Positions 28,101 through 36,761 of a stretch of DNA of 59,626 nucleotides are shown piece after piece. How positions within the stretch are numbered: the stretch's first letter is position 1; each line of letters opens with the position of its first letter. Location of the stretch: the NCBI GenBank assembly GCA_963923035.1, contig CAWUKT010000042.1, positions 1 to 59,626 of the forward strand. The letters are read 5' to 3'. This stretch comes from CAWUKT01 sp963923035 (GTDB lineage Bacteria > Bacteroidota > Bacteroidia > J057 > JADKCL01). The notes beneath the pieces were generated by a model. That model worked only from the letters and a program-made list of their open reading frames with translations, was not told the DNA's origin and ran no database searches. The translations under genes were made by a program, and so were the position numbers.

Positions 28101-29475
28101 CCGGTCGGCCCGTTCGGAATACGATGGGCGCGTCGAGCAATTTTTCCATGTCCATCCCTTTGGGAATATAGAGGAGCATCCGGCGGTTCAGGAAAGCGGA
28201 ACGGTGAGCCTCCTGCCCGATTACGCCCGGAACGAGGCGTACCTCTACCTGGGCTTCGACGCATTTCATCCGCCCAGCAGCTTGAGCGTGCTGTTCCAGC
28301 TGGCCGAGGGCAGTGGCGATCCCGAACCGACACGCAATGATCCCGTCTGGAGCTACCTGGCCAGCAACCGCTGGCAGGACCTGGAAGCCGCCGACATCGT
28401 CGCCGACTCCACCCGGGGCCTTCTGGCCTCCGGCGTGATCCAATTCAATCTGCCCAAGTCGATGACGACCGGGAATACTGTCCTGGACGGAAACCTGCAC
28501 TGGTTGCGGGCCCGCGTAGGCCGGAATTCCAGCGCGATTGACAAGGGCCTGGCCATCATCCCGCAGGCGGTCCAGGCCAGCTTCCTGGACCAGGACAACA
28601 ATCCGGAGCACCTGCGGACCTCGTTGCCGAGTGGGACGATCACCGGATTGCGGGTCAACGATGCCTCGGTCAAAAAGGTGCGCCAACCCTATGCCAGCGA
28701 CGGGGGCAAGCTCCCCGAACAGAGCAATGAGTTCCTGACCCGCGTGAGCGAGCGCCTCCGCCACAAGTACCGTTCCATCAATATCTGGGACTACGAGCGG
28801 ATGGTGCTGGAAGAATATCCGGCCATTTACAAGGTCAAGTGCCTGAACCATACCTTGGTCACCAACGACAAGGCCCCCGACAACGAGTTGGCGCCGGGCA
28901 ATGTCACGGTGGTGTGCATTCCCGATCTCCGCAACAAGAATGCGGTGAACCCATTTGAGCCCCGGACCCCGGTCCATTTGCTGGATGAGATTGCGGGATT
29001 CCTCGGCCAGTTTACTTCGCCGTGGGTGGATTTGTGGGTGCGGAACCCCCGCTATGAGACCCTGCAAATATCCTGCACGGTGGGTTTCTACGAGGGTCGG
29101 GACCCCGGCTACTACCTCCGCCAGTTGGATACCGATCTCAAGGAATTCCTGTCGCCCTGGGCCTTTGATTACGACGAAGACATCGTCTTTGGCGGGCAAA
29201 TTCACCGCTCTCAGATCATCCACTTCATCGAGCAACGGGAGTACATCGACTTTGTCGTGAACCTGGAACTGTGGCACGACCTCGCCGATGGATTGCCGGC
29301 CCGGTCGGTCAAGGAGGCGGTTGCTTCTACCGCCCGGAGTATCCTGGTTTCGTCCTTGTCCCATTCCATCACGGCGCAGGAAGGACCGGTGGTGTGTACA
29401 CCCACGGCTTCCACGGAACCGGTGCGGGAAAAGGAAACATGTTGTACCCAAATCGCGGACCTCAGCGGCTGCTAA
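25156..29475 (+). CDS. Baseplate J/gp47-like wedge protein (Afp11/Pvc11-like)
   Basis: 1439 residues. The N-terminal ~120 residues (ADLLNFTRQLATQFNYYNG, FLLARISAMDLDVYRDFFEF) and the block ~1190-1270 (LRVNDASVKKVRQPYASDGG, EFLTRVSERLRHKYRSINIWDYERMVLEEYPAIYKVKC) match eCIS baseplate J-type proteins. The centre (~400-1100) is a long insertion of beta-rich domains, much larger than phage gpJ, as is usual in Afp11/Pvc11. Together with the next protein it forms the wedges that hold spike and sheath and transmit the trigger. Oddity: adjacent Cys pairs stand at both ends (MKECCKV and ETCCTQIADLSGC). The start overlaps gp25 by 4 bases; the next gene starts 12 bases after the stop. Confidence 0.92.
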   Translation: MKECCKVTNPLRRDGTSQPERFPLALAEDYVRIDERSPADLLNFTRQLATQFNYYNGNNAIDGDWAAFFQEDLSFLLARISAMDLDVYRDFFEFHRNQLVDEFETNGVTGALNPLLVAVFRQFLGTVGSVGDVDYPAFPLLMDQWHELLPETGLFGDGTGLYSYRDEVDEGRGKTKSFVQNLQIAFYEAQADPNLTLTDLQPEFNGLEKDTWGVFVNPGDFPGDSDPYDPPDISQRKYFTSGTTADHIPKLIDLFQACFDTLIGVVRKLQERIPQFLEQSFAEYAYHEPQNGLFLAFVQLMGSAQDHINSLGRKHLLYHYRDVLRFSEQSLVPDQAVLIFQLRKGVDQYKIDAGTELKAGKDVDGNSLFYAVDREVVVNQAALTEVRTVFVERELSNPMNGKVQGVYAAPIANSADGQGGELDEGEPKWNLFGERQGELEAAERTMVDGELGFAVASPLLVLREGNRTIHLTLELGSGKSGYRPGLYLNNHQKRYAAEADLLNGLQVQFSSEEGMLDAELNRVFIAHRSEFTQGHPDLSDWNLPTGSWVNKTYLCLEINIDDTLPAFVPYDAELHGGTYATLWPLLKISFAGQSDLVADLNLPPAIFGVGKKGPGAFSLPRTTFQMGKIYLYEGRAYIAGQSGKLNSIKNNFTSLDSFSDLLDATFEAYDSGKTYSTAAEVSLGGEAYRAADAIGLGESPADEDSSWELISFGGSLYPYFERTTVAQIHVKVAATEMENVYLENDTGRLKAGKPFRPLGSVPVVGSRFYVGSKEIFGKKLSSLDLTLVWKDPPSNLGNHYDGYEKFKLVSSSATEKSAKAPNLPFKSAKTGKSKGKTTYYTSSSQGPSFPNSSFKVQVDRLLDGDWEQLGTSLKPLFHSSNATLPHTISFTASELSAFDRSLNLEEPTAYGPKETVGFLRMELAAPSMGFGHKRYPKLLLQEAMLAGDNDANTTPAYPNEPHTPILKEFKLSYSSEATLDLTRSARSEYDGRVEQFFHVHPFGNIEEHPAVQESGTVSLLPDYARNEAYLYLGFDAFHPPSSLSVLFQLAEGSGDPEPTRNDPVWSYLASNRWQDLEAADIVADSTRGLLASGVIQFNLPKSMTTGNTVLDGNLHWLRARVGRNSSAIDKGLAIIPQAVQASFLDQDNNPEHLRTSLPSGTITGLRVNDASVKKVRQPYASDGGKLPEQSNEFLTRVSERLRHKYRSINIWDYERMVLEEYPAIYKVKCLNHTLVTNDKAPDNELAPGNVTVVCIPDLRNKNAVNPFEPRTPVHLLDEIAGFLGQFTSPWVDLWVRNPRYETLQISCTVGFYEGRDPGYYLRQLDTDLKEFLSPWAFDYDEDIVFGGQIHRSQIIHFIEQREYIDFVVNLELWHDLADGLPARSVKEAVASTARSILVSSLSHSITAQEGPVVCTPTASTEPVREKETCCTQIADLSGC

Positions 29476-29487
29476 ACCTGACTGCCT

Positions 29488-32400
29488 ATGTCTACCGAAC
29501 AGGTCTCCATATCGAAACCCCAAGCCCCCCGCCTCAGCGTGGACTACGACGCGCTGTATGCCAAGGGCATTGAATACATCGAATCGCTGTCCAGCCAGCT
29601 TTGGACGGATTACAATGCGCACGATCCCGGCATTACGACCCTGGAAATCCTGTGTTATGCGATCACGGAACTGGGTTACCGCTGCGATTTTGCCATCGGG
29701 GACATCATTGAACCGGACCCCGCCCTCACCGATCTGAAGCAGGAGTTTTTTACCCTCTCCGAAGTCGCTTCCAATGCGCCCCTCAGCATCAACGATTTCC
29801 GAAAATACCTGATCGACCTTCCGGGGATTCGCAATGCCTGGTTGGAACGGATTCTGGAACCGGAGCCCAAGTTGTACCTGGGTGGAACGGTGGACGATCC
29901 CCAGTTGATATATGGCTCGGGAAGCACGGAGGTCGATATCAAAGGGCTCTACGATGTATTTGTACGCTTTGATGAAGACCCGGAATTTGGCGACCTGAAC
30001 GACAACTCGTTCAATGCTTTCTTTGAGTTGACCCTGGTGGGGGAAGCCGAGGATGGCGGGCCGAATACGGTGCGCTTTGAAGCGGAGATTGAGTTTCCCT
30101 TGTTCGAGGAAATTGAATCGGAGATTGACCACCTGATTGACCTGGATGGGAAGTATGTGAGTGAATTGGTGGATGGGGAAATCAAGGAAAATACCGACGA
30201 GTCCAATGTGTTTGAGTTTACGTTGGACATCAACCCGGACAACCGGCACTTCACCCTCGACATGACCATGCGGGTCGTCTCGGGCATGGAGCGCGTGCTG
30301 AACTACAACGACTTCAAGAATAAGCTGACCGCCAGCCTCAGCGATCCCGATAACCGGACCCTGCCCCCGGTTCCCGGTTCCAAAACCTGGTTGGTGACCC
30401 TGTTGAATAAGTTTCTCGGCCGCCGCAAACGCATTCGTACCTTGCTGGATGAAGTGCGCCGCCGCTTGGCCGAGCGCCGAAACCTCTGCGAGGATTTCGA
30501 ATCCATCTATCCGATGGGCCTCAAGGAAATTGGCCTGGAATTGGACCTCGTCGTGACGCCGGGCAGTAATCTGGACGAGATTTTGGCCCAGGTGTACGAG
30601 AAGGCTGAGATTTATTTGTCCCCGCCCATTTCCTTCTACTCCCTCCGCGAAATGCTGGACAAGGGCTACCGGCCCGAAGAAATATTCCGCGGACCCGTCC
30701 TCCAAAATGGCTTTCTGGACGAGAATGATTTGTCCTTTTTGTCCCGTCGCTCTGTCCTCTATACCTCCGATCTGATCCAGGAGTTCATGAAGATAGAGGG
30801 GGTGGAAAAGGTCGATCACATTGCCCTGTACTGCTATGAACAAGGCCGTTTGGCGGATCCCATCGGGGCCACAGAATGCCTGCGGCTGAAAAATCCGGAG
30901 CGATCCTTGCCGCGGCTGAACCATACCCGGTCGGCGATTCGGATGGATGATGCTTCGGGGAAATGGAAAACGCCGGACCGCCTCGCGGCGTTGGAGCGAT
31001 TGGCCGAGGCCAATGCGATCCGCGCCCTCAAGGGCGCCCCCGGCCGGGAAGGTTTCGCCATTCCGGAAGGGACCTTCCGGGGCCTGGAGGAGTACTACTC
31101 CCTCCAACACGAGTTTCCGATCAACTATGCGATCGGAGAGGAGGGGCTGGCTCCGAACGAGCCCGACCTCCGCAAGGCCCAGGCGGCCCAATTCAAGGCC
31201 TATTTGCTGTTCTTTGAACAGCTCCTCGCGAATTTCCTCTCCCAAATCTCCAATATCCGGCGGCTCTATTCCTATTGGGACGAATCCCGCCAGACCTATT
31301 TTACCCAGGCCCTCTTCGATGTGCCCCGGGTCCAAAATCTGATCGCCGACTTCACCGATGCCGGCAATCCCAATCCTTTGTGGGAAGATTACAAGGCGGC
31401 GGTGGATTCCGATCCCACGCACTACGCGAACCGGATGGATGCGTTTGCGGAAGATTTGTTCACGTTTCAGGACCGCCGCAAGCGTTTTCTGGACCACCTC
31501 ATTGCCCGCTTCAATGAGTCTTTCACCGAATATGCGGCCTATACCTTCTCGAATGAGTTCCCCGAATTCGAGCAGTACGAAACCCTGATCGCCGATCAGG
31601 AGCGGTTCCTCCAACACTACGCCGAGCACAGCCACGACCGCGGGACGGCCTTCAATTACCAAATCTTGCTGGACGGCCTGTTCGGGACTGAGTTCTGGAA
31701 TTCGGATCGGGTGACCGGTCTGAAGAAGCGGATGACCTACCTGATGGGCCTTCCCAAGGTCGAACGGGAGTATATCAGTCCATTTCACGAGTTTGAGATT
31801 TTCAGCAACACTCCGGGCCAGTTCCGATTCCGCTTGTTTGACGAGGGCGGAACCCAGCAATTGCTGCAAATGCCTTCCTCCTTAGGGAGCCGGGAAGCGG
31901 TGGTCCTGAGGTTGGGAAAGGTCCTGTCCTTGGGGCAGGAGGAGGCGAATTATATCAAGAATGGGAGCAATATCGACCTGGTCGAGACCCTTCCCGACAA
32001 TTCCACCGTCACCCTTGCGCGCCTCACTGCGTCGCTCCGCAACAATTCGCCGGATGATACAACGGCCATCAAGACAGTCGTAAGCCGCCTGGAACAAATC
32101 TGGGTGGATGCACTGTTCCGGGAGAATTTCCATGTGATCGAGCATGTCCTCCTCCGCCCACGTCAATCGGGCGAACCCACGATGGCCCTCCGCAAGGTGC
32201 TGGGCTGTTCCGAGCACGACATCATTGATCCCTATTCTTTCCGGATTTCGGTGGTGCTGCCCGCCTGGGCAGGTCGCTTTGATGAGATTGATTTCCGCCG
32301 CCTGTTCAAGAAGGTGATGCGGATGGAAGTCCCGGCCCACGTCTACATCCACTTTTACTGGGTGGATACCGTTCAGATGTACCATTTCGAGAAGTGCTGG

Positions 32401-35256
32401 GAGGATTGGTTGAATGGAGAATGGATACTGGGAATGCACAAGCTGCTGCAGGAAACCGAGGACGAATTGGAGCAGGAAAATCGCTACGATCTCCTGTTGG
32501 AGAAGCAGACGAATGCCGGAGAGGATGGCATCTATTTCGTCGATTGCATGGCGCAATTGAAGAACCTGCGGGATGCCTACTATACGCTCGAACCGCCCCG
32601 GATTGTAGATCAATACGAAAAATGTGATCTCCTGGCCAGTCCGGTCGATCCGGATGGTGAAATCATCCGGGCCTGGTTGCCGGAGGATGCTCCGGCCCTG
32701 CCCCCGGGAACCTGCCTGGACGCCTGTTCCGGTGAAATTCGGGTCAGCGACCCGGACGCGCTGGAAGATGTCGAGGCAGGTTACCCCCTCGAAATCATGA
32801 CCTTGTCGTCGACGGGCGAGACGACGTACCACAGCATCACGATTGAGTTCATCCCGAATGGTCCCGCGACCATCGTCTTTGGCCCGCTCAACCAGCACAT
32901 CGCCAAGTATAACCTCAACGACGTGGTCGTTCGGCTGGAGGAAGATCCCGATGACGGCCCCATCATCCAGGCGGATCTGATCGCGGGCAGCTTGCCCGCC
33001 GGCATGGAACTGCGGCTGGACGCTCCCTTCGCAGTGGTGGAGGTGGTGGATGAAAGCCTGCTCGTCCCGGGAACTTACTACGGGAAGGTCTATACGATGG
33101 ACAATGAGGGGGGAGAAACAGAGCTCGAATTTACCATTGAGATTCTGCCCGATACGCCCCCGCAGGCCGTCCGGGTGAACATGCTGGACAACAAAAGTGA
33201 AGATGCGTATGTGCAGGGCGATGTCCTGCTGAAGGTGACCGATATTGACGAAGGCGTTGCGAACCTGGCGGTTCGCCCGCCGCTGAACGCCCTGGCGGAT
33301 ATTGGCCTGAGCCACCAGCTCAATGCCGCGGTGCCGCCGGAGGCGGAAATTGTCATCTCCGATTTGGCGCAGTTCAAAGCCGCCCTGGTCTCCTATTTCA
33401 ACTATTCGGCGGGCTTCTACGAATACGATTTGCCCTTGCGGGTTGTCGACGGCTGTACTGCCGTGGTGGACATCCTGCCGAAATTGCGCATCCGCCAGGA
33501 CACTCTGCCGACCATTACTGCGGTTTCGCCCCGCAACATCGATACCTACGACGACGGCGAGGTATTGGTCACGATCAAAGATCCGGTGGACCTGGGGATT
33601 GAAACCGCTACCACCGCTGCTAACTTGGCGGCTGAAGGGATGCGACTGGAAGTCGTTGCCAAGCAGGCCCGGATCGTGGTGGACAATGAAATCGTGTTCC
33701 GCGATGCCGCCGCCAACTCGTTTGTGACCACGACCGCAGGCCTCAAGCGGCGGAAAATCACGGTGAATACGCGTGACATGACGGGTGGACTGGCCACCCG
33801 GGACGTATTTGTGACCGTCCGGCCCGATGTCGAGGCCACGGTGACCATTGCGCCGCCCCGCAATCAGGACCAATATGACTTGGGCGACCTGCTGGCAACG
33901 TTCGAAGATGTGGACGGGAACGGGATCGTTTTCCTGAAACTCTCCTCCGCCCAGTCTACCTCTTTGCCCGCTCTGGGGATGCAGGTGAGCATTGTGCCGG
34001 GCAACCAGCCGGGCCGCTCCAAGGGAGAATTGCGGGTGAATAACCTGAGCTTTTTCCGCGGCGCCCTTTCCGATCCTTCCCTATATTCTCCCGTCCCCAA
34101 CTCCAATGACCTGGTCAGCATTGTCCTGGAAATGGAGAGTCTGGACGAAACGGGCGGCAAGAGCACGACGCCCACTGAGATCATTGTCCGGCGCGACTTT
34201 GATGGGGTGATGGAGGAAGTCTTCAATGGAATGAGGGTCGATGAATATAGTGCGGGCACGGTGCTGTTCCGGTTCCCCTTTACGGATCCGAACGGGCCGC
34301 TGGCCTACCAGACGCCGAATCTCAGCAGTGCTCCCAACCTGGGTTGGCGCCAGGGCGCGACCGGGTGGGAAATCTATGTCCAGGTGCCCTATTCCTCTGG
34401 ACCGGGCGGTCTCAGGCCCCTTAACCTCAGTCTCAACATCAACGCGCAGGACATCACCGGTGGTTTGACCACGTTCAACCCCACCATCACGATCCGGCCC
34501 CGCTTGTTGACCTTCAGCCGGGTGCTGCCTACGAAAGGGGTTTCTGCGACCATCGAACTGGGTTTCTCCGCCTTTACCCACTCCATCACTCCCAGCACTG
34601 GATACTCCGGTTTTGGGCGGCTTTACGGTGGCTATACCATGGTATTCTACAAGTATTCGGGCTTTTCATCGAGCCTGAGCGGCCGCGTCTTTACCTTCAA
34701 CGGGATCATTCCCGGACCAAGTCCGGAGCCATTCGAAGGCGAGATCACCATTTCTCCCGAAATATTTGTGGCGGCCCCGGTGGGGACCCTCGATTCTGGC
34801 TCCATCGCCAGTCGCCTGGCCCTCGGGACCTTGGATGTTGCCGGGGCTTCGAGTGGTGAAAAGACGCAGGAATTGGCGCGGAAGACGGTGGAAGTGGTGC
34901 AGGAAATCGACCGGGCGCGGGCCTACGATGACAATCCGCTGCTGATCACGAATCCCAAGTTGATTGCTGAGTATGCGACAGGGAAAAAGGATGGGGAAGT
35001 AGCGGTGCAATTGGAGGCCCTGACCAAGGAGACCTCGGATGAGATCAATCGCCTGCAGCAGGTCATCCGCAACAGTTCCGGCCAGAAACAGGCCGACGCC
35101 CGCAATGACCTGGTGATTTACAATGACCTGTACGCCCGTCAGGTGATGACGGCCAGCTCCTACGCGTCGGAGGTCCGGGTGGACGATGTGCCCGATGACG
35201 GCCCGGTCAAGGACCTTTTCAAATCCATTTCGAACCAAATCTCCCGGATGAAATGA
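29488..35256 (+). CDS. Giant baseplate protein with Ig-like repeats (Afp12/Pvc12-like core)
   Basis: 1922 residues, the largest protein here. Residues 1-~1050 are the baseplate part: LWTDYNAHDPGITTLEILCYAITELGYRCDF is typical for the Afp12-type wedge, and later LLRPRQSGEP plus a block ending near VDCMAQLKNLRDAYYTLEP. From ~1050 to ~1740 come several cadherin/He_PIG-like Ig modules with LP-x-G-M/L-x-L and D-x-x-G-G-x-T/E motifs (GSLPAGMELRLDAPFAVVEV, MDNEGGETELEFTIEI, DMTGGLATRDVFVTV, DITGGLTTFNPTITI). The last ~180 residues are helical with a likely coiled coil (EALTKETSDEINRLQQVIRN). Inference: the Ig-like array decorates the baseplate and could contact a target cell or fibres. The next gene overlaps by 4 bases and shares the Ig-like module. 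Confidence 0.88.
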   Translation: MSTEQVSISKPQAPRLSVDYDALYAKGIEYIESLSSQLWTDYNAHDPGITTLEILCYAITELGYRCDFAIGDIIEPDPALTDLKQEFFTLSEVASNAPLSINDFRKYLIDLPGIRNAWLERILEPEPKLYLGGTVDDPQLIYGSGSTEVDIKGLYDVFVRFDEDPEFGDLNDNSFNAFFELTLVGEAEDGGPNTVRFEAEIEFPLFEEIESEIDHLIDLDGKYVSELVDGEIKENTDESNVFEFTLDINPDNRHFTLDMTMRVVSGMERVLNYNDFKNKLTASLSDPDNRTLPPVPGSKTWLVTLLNKFLGRRKRIRTLLDEVRRRLAERRNLCEDFESIYPMGLKEIGLELDLVVTPGSNLDEILAQVYEKAEIYLSPPISFYSLREMLDKGYRPEEIFRGPVLQNGFLDENDLSFLSRRSVLYTSDLIQEFMKIEGVEKVDHIALYCYEQGRLADPIGATECLRLKNPERSLPRLNHTRSAIRMDDASGKWKTPDRLAALERLAEANAIRALKGAPGREGFAIPEGTFRGLEEYYSLQHEFPINYAIGEEGLAPNEPDLRKAQAAQFKAYLLFFEQLLANFLSQISNIRRLYSYWDESRQTYFTQALFDVPRVQNLIADFTDAGNPNPLWEDYKAAVDSDPTHYANRMDAFAEDLFTFQDRRKRFLDHLIARFNESFTEYAAYTFSNEFPEFEQYETLIADQERFLQHYAEHSHDRGTAFNYQILLDGLFGTEFWNSDRVTGLKKRMTYLMGLPKVEREYISPFHEFEIFSNTPGQFRFRLFDEGGTQQLLQMPSSLGSREAVVLRLGKVLSLGQEEANYIKNGSNIDLVETLPDNSTVTLARLTASLRNNSPDDTTAIKTVVSRLEQIWVDALFRENFHVIEHVLLRPRQSGEPTMALRKVLGCSEHDIIDPYSFRISVVLPAWAGRFDEIDFRRLFKKVMRMEVPAHVYIHFYWVDTVQMYHFEKCWEDWLNGEWILGMHKLLQETEDELEQENRYDLLLEKQTNAGEDGIYFVDCMAQLKNLRDAYYTLEPPRIVDQYEKCDLLASPVDPDGEIIRAWLPEDAPALPPGTCLDACSGEIRVSDPDALEDVEAGYPLEIMTLSSTGETTYHSITIEFIPNGPATIVFGPLNQHIAKYNLNDVVVRLEEDPDDGPIIQADLIAGSLPAGMELRLDAPFAVVEVVDESLLVPGTYYGKVYTMDNEGGETELEFTIEILPDTPPQAVRVNMLDNKSEDAYVQGDVLLKVTDIDEGVANLAVRPPLNALADIGLSHQLNAAVPPEAEIVISDLAQFKAALVSYFNYSAGFYEYDLPLRVVDGCTAVVDILPKLRIRQDTLPTITAVSPRNIDTYDDGEVLVTIKDPVDLGIETATTAANLAAEGMRLEVVAKQARIVVDNEIVFRDAAANSFVTTTAGLKRRKITVNTRDMTGGLATRDVFVTVRPDVEATVTIAPPRNQDQYDLGDLLATFEDVDGNGIVFLKLSSAQSTSLPALGMQVSIVPGNQPGRSKGELRVNNLSFFRGALSDPSLYSPVPNSNDLVSIVLEMESLDETGGKSTTPTEIIVRRDFDGVMEEVFNGMRVDEYSAGTVLFRFPFTDPNGPLAYQTPNLSSAPNLGWRQGATGWEIYVQVPYSSGPGGLRPLNLSLNINAQDITGGLTTFNPTITIRPRLLTFSRVLPTKGVSATIELGFSAFTHSITPSTGYSGFGRLYGGYTMVFYKYSGFSSSLSGRVFTFNGIIPGPSPEPFEGEITISPEIFVAAPVGTLDSGSIASRLALGTLDVAGASSGEKTQELARKTVEVVQEIDRARAYDDNPLLITNPKLIAEYATGKKDGEVAVQLEALTKETSDEINRLQQVIRNSSGQKQADARNDLVIYNDLYARQVMTASSYASEVRVDDVPDDGPVKDLFKSISNQISRMK

Positions 35257-36758
35257 GCGATTCTTCGAAATATACCCTCTTCCCGGAACTGAGCGGGCTC
35301 CGCCGGACCATCTTTGAGTTGAAGGACACGAAGACGGAAACCAAGCCGAAGTTGGCGGAACTGGTGGACCAGTTGAATCTGCCCTCCCGTTTGGATACAG
35401 TGGATGAGCTGACCAGCAATTCCAAGTCTCCTCTGACGCAGTCATTGCCGAAGGAGTACGAAGAGAAGGCCGAGCCGATCCGGGCGGCGATCCAATCCAT
35501 CGAAGCCGACCTCGTCGACGAGGTCCAGCGGGTGGAAATAGCCTCGGGCAATTACGACGAACGCCTGATCCAGCAGTTGCAACCGCATCTGTATCTACTC
35601 TTGGAGGAATTGGAGGGCCTGAACCTGGAATTGAAAGGGTTGCCCTATGGCACTCGGAGCATTGAACGGCAACACCTCTACGACAGCTATGTGGCCCTGT
35701 TCAACATTGCCCTGAACACATTTTTCGATACCCTGGAACTGCGGCCCTTGTTCCTGGAATCCGGTTCCCGTCTGGATGGCTTCATGGATGCGTTGGGAGG
35801 TCGGATCGACCAAATCTCCGGCCAAACCGGCCTGGACTCCCTCTGGGACCTGATGGCCAGTTGGATTCGGACTTGGTCCGAGAAGGATTTTTACCGGGAC
35901 AAGCTGGCCTTTTGGATTCGCATGGCCGAATTGGAGGTGGAAGCACCTCGAAATGTGGAGGGCTATGAAGACGGGGATGAATTGGTGCGGATTGAAATGC
36001 TGAACGGCGAGTTTGCGAGTTTGGAGGTCGAGGAAGGCCGGCTGCCGGTGGGCATCGGAATTTCCGAAACCGGAGCCGTGGCCGTAGAAGAGGCCGACAA
36101 GCTATTCGCCGGAAGTTTCCGGGGCATTGTGCTGCGGGTCGAAAACAACCGGGGCTTTGTCAATCTGCTTCCCCTCGAAGGCCTCGAATTCCGCCCCGAT
36201 CAGGCAGCTTCCTATACGGTAATCCCCAGGCTGTTCATTCCCGATCTCGAGAATGGTTCCCTGTTGGCTTATCCCATTGATCTGGATGGTGCCATCGCTG
36301 GCGCCCAGCTCTTGGGAGGCAATTTCCCTCCCGGAGTCGAATTCGATACCCGCCAGGGCCACTTCAAAGTCGCCGATACCTCCCGGTTGGTCCCGGCGAG
36401 CTACCAGCTGGAAGTGGTCACCTTCGACGAATTCGGAGGTGAAACCGAGCACAAGCTCACCCTCACCCTCATCGCGGGGAAAGAACGCGAGGCGGTTTTC
36501 GTCAGCGAGAGCCCCTTCAAGATTTCGGAGTTGTCGCCCTTGCAGGTCGTGGGGAAGATCGAAGTGGAAAATGGCATTGTCGCCGGGGCCGCGCCCATTC
36601 AGGGAAAGGTTCCTCCCGGTTGTAGCCTGACTTCGCTGGGCGTATTGGTCGTCGAAGACCCGACGGTCCTCAAGCCCGGTAAATATGGCTTTCCTGCCTC
36701 CGTGACCACCGCCAACAAGCAGGTTTTGTCTTGTAACGTATTGATTCAGTTCCAATAA
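35253..36758 (+). CDS. eCIS protein with Ig/He_PIG-like modules (baseplate companion)
   Basis: 501 residues. N-terminal ~220 residues are helical (TKPKLAELVDQLNLPSRLDTVDEL, LIQQLQPHLYLLLEELEGLNLEL). Residues ~240-500 hold three putative Ig-like modules with the same hallmarks as the preceding protein: LPVGIGISETGAVAVEE, FPPGVEFDTRQGHFKVAD-(TS)-RLVPASYQLEVVTFDEFGGETEH, and PPGCSLTSLGVLVVEDPTVLKPGKYGF. It overlaps the giant baseplate gene by 4 bases and precedes the tape-measure-like gene by 3. I do not recognise a named family. Location at the Afp13 position suggests a fibre, fibre-base or baseplate-decorating role, but this is inference from order and shared modules only. Confidence 0.75.
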   Translation: MSDSSKYTLFPELSGLRRTIFELKDTKTETKPKLAELVDQLNLPSRLDTVDELTSNSKSPLTQSLPKEYEEKAEPIRAAIQSIEADLVDEVQRVEIASGNYDERLIQQLQPHLYLLLEELEGLNLELKGLPYGTRSIERQHLYDSYVALFNIALNTFFDTLELRPLFLESGSRLDGFMDALGGRIDQISGQTGLDSLWDLMASWIRTWSEKDFYRDKLAFWIRMAELEVEAPRNVEGYEDGDELVRIEMLNGEFASLEVEEGRLPVGIGISETGAVAVEEADKLFAGSFRGIVLRVENNRGFVNLLPLEGLEFRPDQAASYTVIPRLFIPDLENGSLLAYPIDLDGAIAGAQLLGGNFPPGVEFDTRQGHFKVADTSRLVPASYQLEVVTFDEFGGETEHKLTLTLIAGKEREAVFVSESPFKISELSPLQVVGKIEVENGIVAGAAPIQGKVPPGCSLTSLGVLVVEDPTVLKPGKYGFPASVTTANKQVLSCNVLIQFQ

Positions 36759-36761
36759 ATT

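Noticed and set aside
27007..31869. A 1620-codon open frame on the minus strand opposite the baseplate genes
   Set aside because: It spans two well-supported plus-strand genes, has no family-like sequence, and such antisense frames are common here because of the GC-rich third positions.
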